Assembly: GCF_947495665.1 (NCBI RefSeq)
Contig: NZ_CANLZV010000008.1
Coordinates: forward strand, 62,001-126,000
Direction: 5' to 3'
Length of the DNA: 64,000 nt
From: an uncultured Sunxiuqinia sp.
GTDB taxonomy: Bacteria > Bacteroidota > Bacteroidia > Bacteroidales > Prolixibacteraceae
Below, in pieces: positions 61,803-64,000 of the stretch. The position numbers and the translations under genes are program-made. Position 1 is the stretch's first letter. Each line of letters begins with the position of its first letter. The notes beneath the pieces were generated by a model. The model made no database searches and was not told where the DNA came from. It saw only the letters and a list, made by a program, of their open reading frames with translations.

Positions 61803-62446
61803 CGGGGAGCAAGTAAATTCTGCAAGCCCTCTTCCATCCGAAATTCAGCGATTTCAATGTCTTTTTCTTTTAAGGCAGCCATAAATCCTTCATTCATCAT
61901 GCGACCAGCCATCAGCGGAAAATCCAACAGGGCCGGGTAGTTGTCTTCGTTCTCCGGATTCTGATAAAACTCCCGGCAGGTACTGAGCTTCGTTGAAAGG
62001 TAAATGCGGCAGGCCATGGGGCGCGCTTCATATACCGAGCAGGCATTGTCTTTTAATAAGGGGCAAGGACTTTTGTAGTTCAGCATGGTTTGCTCTTCCA
62101 GTTTCGAGGTAGTCCGGTTTTTGGTGCGCGCCGTGTCGTAAACATGTTGAATTTCCTCTTTCGGTAGTGTTTGCTGCATGAAATGGCCGAGGTAGTGCAG
62201 TTCGTAAGAATTGGCAAAAACCGCCTGATGGCAACAGTAGCTGCATCCTTTTTGGCAATGAATAGGCATGTCTTGCTGTTTCGCTACCATAGCTATTGAA
62301 TCAATCAATTGGTCAATGGCTTTGTATTGCTGTTTTAAGGCCTGAAACAAATCTTCCTCACGGTACCCGTTTTTCGCCGCCTTTTGGCCGAGTTGGTAAC
62401 CATCATTAAAAAACAGCTGTTCATGTTCTGATAAAACTCGATCCAT
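61799..62446 (-). CDS. YkgJ family cysteine-cluster protein
   Basis: A 215-residue cytoplasmic protein with the CxxCxxCC-type cluster CQKGCSYCCHQAVF followed by CPLLKDNACSVYEARPMACRIYLS, where further cysteines complete a metal site (zinc or iron-sulfur). The N-terminal half is helical. Role unknown in most members. It converges on the three-gene cluster with overlapping stop codons and no terminator in between. Confidence 0.9.
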   Translation of the reverse strand: MDRVLSEHEQLFFNDGYQLGQKAAKNGYREEDLFQALKQQYKAIDQLIDSIAMVAKQQDMPIHCQKGCSYCCHQAVFANSYELHYLGHFMQQTLPKEEIQHVYDTARTKNRTTSKLEEQTMLNYKSPCPLLKDNACSVYEARPMACRIYLSTKLSTCREFYQNPENEDNYPALLDFPLMAGRMMNEGFMAALKEKDIEIAEFRMEEGLQNLLAPR

Positions 62447-62651
62447 AGTTCATTTTATTTTGCTGCAATTTAACCATTCAAATTGAATATCTTACCCGGA
62501 GTGAACGCTGATTCAGAATAATAACGGGAATCAGATTTCGGGAACCGAGCTTTATCGACTAATTTCTGACGTTTGTCGGATAGTTGAGGGAATTGTTGAT
62601 GATTTTCACTTGATTTGATGAAAGAAATCGAAAAAACACGAAAGAAATAAA

Positions 62652-63893
62652 ATGGAAATAAATCTGCTAACCAATCAATTTACCGATTTATGGTATCAAA
62701 CTTCTGAAGCGCAATCGGCTTGGGGCGCTCCGGTGAATCGGGAGGAGAAACAACGGAAAGAAGTTGTTGTGGATGCCTTTTTTAAGTCGATGAAAAAACT
62801 GGATGGGGACTTGCTGAAAGCCTATTCGGAATCGAATGCTTTGGATGGATTTGTGCTTGGCCAGCTGCGCGAGTTGTTTCAAAACGCGTTTTCATATGCG
62901 CATGAGGAGATTGATTTGATGTTCTCCGACGAGATGATGAAAGCGACGAAGGCTTTTATAAAACAAGCCCGTAAATTTGACTCGAAACTTCCTATTCAAA
63001 GTATTTTTCAGGCCTGCCGCAATGTCTGGATTATGACCGGCCTGCAGCTTATTCTAGGACGTCTGGTGGAGCTAACACCTTCTGTTTTTGCGTATAGCAT
63101 GTTATATCCTTACACCGATAATTTTGTAGATGATCCTGAAATTTCAAGCAGCGAAAAGCAGGCCTTTAGCCTTCGCTTTGCCGAGCGGCTTGCAGGGAGA
63201 GCTGTTGATCCAATAAACGAACAGGAGCAAAAAATTTATGCTTTGGTAGGTATGATCGAAGGCCAGTACAACCGGCAGGAATATCCGCAGGTTTTTGATT
63301 CGCTTTTAGGGATTCATCAGGCGCAAACGCAAAGCATGGCGCTTTTTGGTCGGCAAGGAATGTCGGAGGAAGAGGCTATTCGTATATGCCTGGCCAAAGG
63401 AGGCGCATCGGTATTGGCTGATGGGTATTTAATTGCCGGGAGTTTAAGCGAAGAAGAAAAGTACTTCTTGTTTGGTTATGGTGCCTACCTGCAGTTGCTG
63501 GATGATGTTCAGGACGTGAAAGAAGATTCGGCGGATGGTTTGATGACCGCTTTTTCGAAAGCGGCTCGAAATCAAAAACTGGATGCCATGATTTATAAAA
63601 CTTACAACTTTGGCGAACAGGTTTTGACCGATTCTGCCAGCTTGTTGAGTCGGGTAGAACTTGACTTTAAAGGGTTGTTGCAGAAAAGTATTTTGTTGTT
63701 TTTTGTTGAGTCGGTTGCTGTGGATCAGCAATATTACAGCGCGTCTTTTCAGGCGCAGTTGGAAGAGGTGTCGCCCTTGTCTTTTGGTTTTGTGCGCGAC
63801 CGGCATAATTTCTTTATACCGCAAAAGCATGTGTTGTTGGCGCAGTTGGAAAGACGTGTTTTTGCTGCACAACTCAATACCGTGGAGGGGTAA
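62652..63893 (+). CDS. Class I isoprenoid-synthase-fold protein, divergent
   Basis: A 413-residue soluble, largely helical protein. Two acidic motifs sit where trans-prenyl synthases or terpene synthases bind the magnesium-diphosphate: TDNFVDDPE (Asp156, Asp160, Asp161) and LLDDVQDVKEDS (Asp284, Asp285, Asp288), ~128 residues apart, within helices. The order and spacing fit the class I isoprenoid fold, but the motifs differ from the DDxxD/NSE pairs of standard enzymes. Prenyl-transfer, squalene-like or terpene-cyclase chemistry are all possible; I cannot choose. It stands alone with 205 bases upstream and a terminator downstream. Confidence 0.75.
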   Translation: MEINLLTNQFTDLWYQTSEAQSAWGAPVNREEKQRKEVVVDAFFKSMKKLDGDLLKAYSESNALDGFVLGQLRELFQNAFSYAHEEIDLMFSDEMMKATKAFIKQARKFDSKLPIQSIFQACRNVWIMTGLQLILGRLVELTPSVFAYSMLYPYTDNFVDDPEISSSEKQAFSLRFAERLAGRAVDPINEQEQKIYALVGMIEGQYNRQEYPQVFDSLLGIHQAQTQSMALFGRQGMSEEEAIRICLAKGGASVLADGYLIAGSLSEEEKYFLFGYGAYLQLLDDVQDVKEDSADGLMTAFSKAARNQKLDAMIYKTYNFGEQVLTDSASLLSRVELDFKGLLQKSILLFFVESVAVDQQYYSASFQAQLEEVSPLSFGFVRDRHNFFIPQKHVLLAQLERRVFAAQLNTVEG

Positions 63894-63928
63894 GCTGCTG
63901 GAGTTTTAGGGAGAAAAGAATTTCAAAG

Positions 63929-63966
63929 AAAAAAGCTGTTGTTCGTAACGAGCAACAGCTTTTTTC
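63929..63966 (+). terminator. Terminator of the isoprenoid-fold gene
   Basis: AAAAAAGCTGTTG and CAACAGCTTTTTT form a 13-pair stem with an 11-base loop, followed by T-rich sequence. Confidence 0.9.
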
Positions 63967-64000
63967 TTTGAGCTTATTTTAAATTTCTTTTCAGAAAATC

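Noticed and set aside
1-64000. CRISPR arrays, insertion sequences, prophage genes, restriction or toxin-antitoxin systems
   Set aside because: Looked for on both strands; no repeat-spacer pattern, transposase, integrase, phage or defence gene was found.

Overview
The window comes from a Bacteroidota chromosome. The signs are a SusC/SusD pair, many lipoproteins with Bacteroidota-type lipoboxes, a type IX secretion C-terminal domain, TonB receptors with N-terminal carboxypeptidase-like domains, and promoters that fit TTG-N(17-23)-TAnnTTTG. The gene set would suit a free-living member of the Marinilabiliales (Prolixibacteraceae-like), but that placement is inference from gene content only. No insertion sequence, prophage, CRISPR array or rRNA gene was seen.

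Region 1 (1-13246) is a co-directional carbohydrate locus that begins before the window. It holds two tandem GHL10-like lipoprotein glycosidase paralogues, a three-domain metallophosphoesterase, a NagX/DUF5009 membrane acyltransferase-like protein, a sodium/solute symporter, a DUF4434 TIM barrel, an N-acylglucosamine 2-epimerase, a CE2-like SGNH esterase, a Tat-exported FAD oxidoreductase and an AP-endonuclease-like sugar isomerase lipoprotein. A hairpin terminator closes it. Its substrate is unknown; the epimerase and NagX homologue hint at N-acylated sugars.

Region 2 (14166-32640) is a polysaccharide utilisation locus that I read as a beta-1,2-glucan system. A divergent Y_Y_Y/LuxR one-component regulator faces susC, susD, a LamG surface protein, two GH144 enzymes (one lipoprotein, one with a type IX sorting domain), a GH43, a phosphoesterase lipoprotein and a GH3 beta-glucosidase. 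The phosphoesterase suggests the target may be phosphoglycerol-decorated osmoregulated periplasmic or cyclic glucan.

Region 3 (32718-41451) holds a siderophore-type TonB receptor with a PepSY membrane protein, a tandem duplication carrying two identical tRNA-Ser(UGA) genes with their promoters and terminators, an HU gene, an ECF sigma/putative anti-sigma/DUF4252 operon, and a DUF4382 lipoprotein.

Region 4 (40537-46250) reads as one signalling module: a small outer-membrane beta-barrel and a hybrid histidine kinase, an NtrC-type sigma-54 activator, and a Cbp1-like coiled-coil membrane protein preceded by a clear -24/-12 (sigma-54) promoter with an upstream palindrome.

Region 5 (46398-64000) is mixed housekeeping and accessory genes: a macrodomain protein, two EamA exporters, a two-barrel outer-membrane protein with an Asp-box lipoprotein, a phosphotriesterase-like lipoprotein, MgtC, CsbD, a nitroreductase behind a perfect palindrome, a YyaL/DUF255 thioredoxin-fold protein, PhzF, a TonB receptor, a three-gene operon of small unknowns, a YkgJ cysteine-cluster protein, and a divergent class I isoprenoid-synthase-fold protein.
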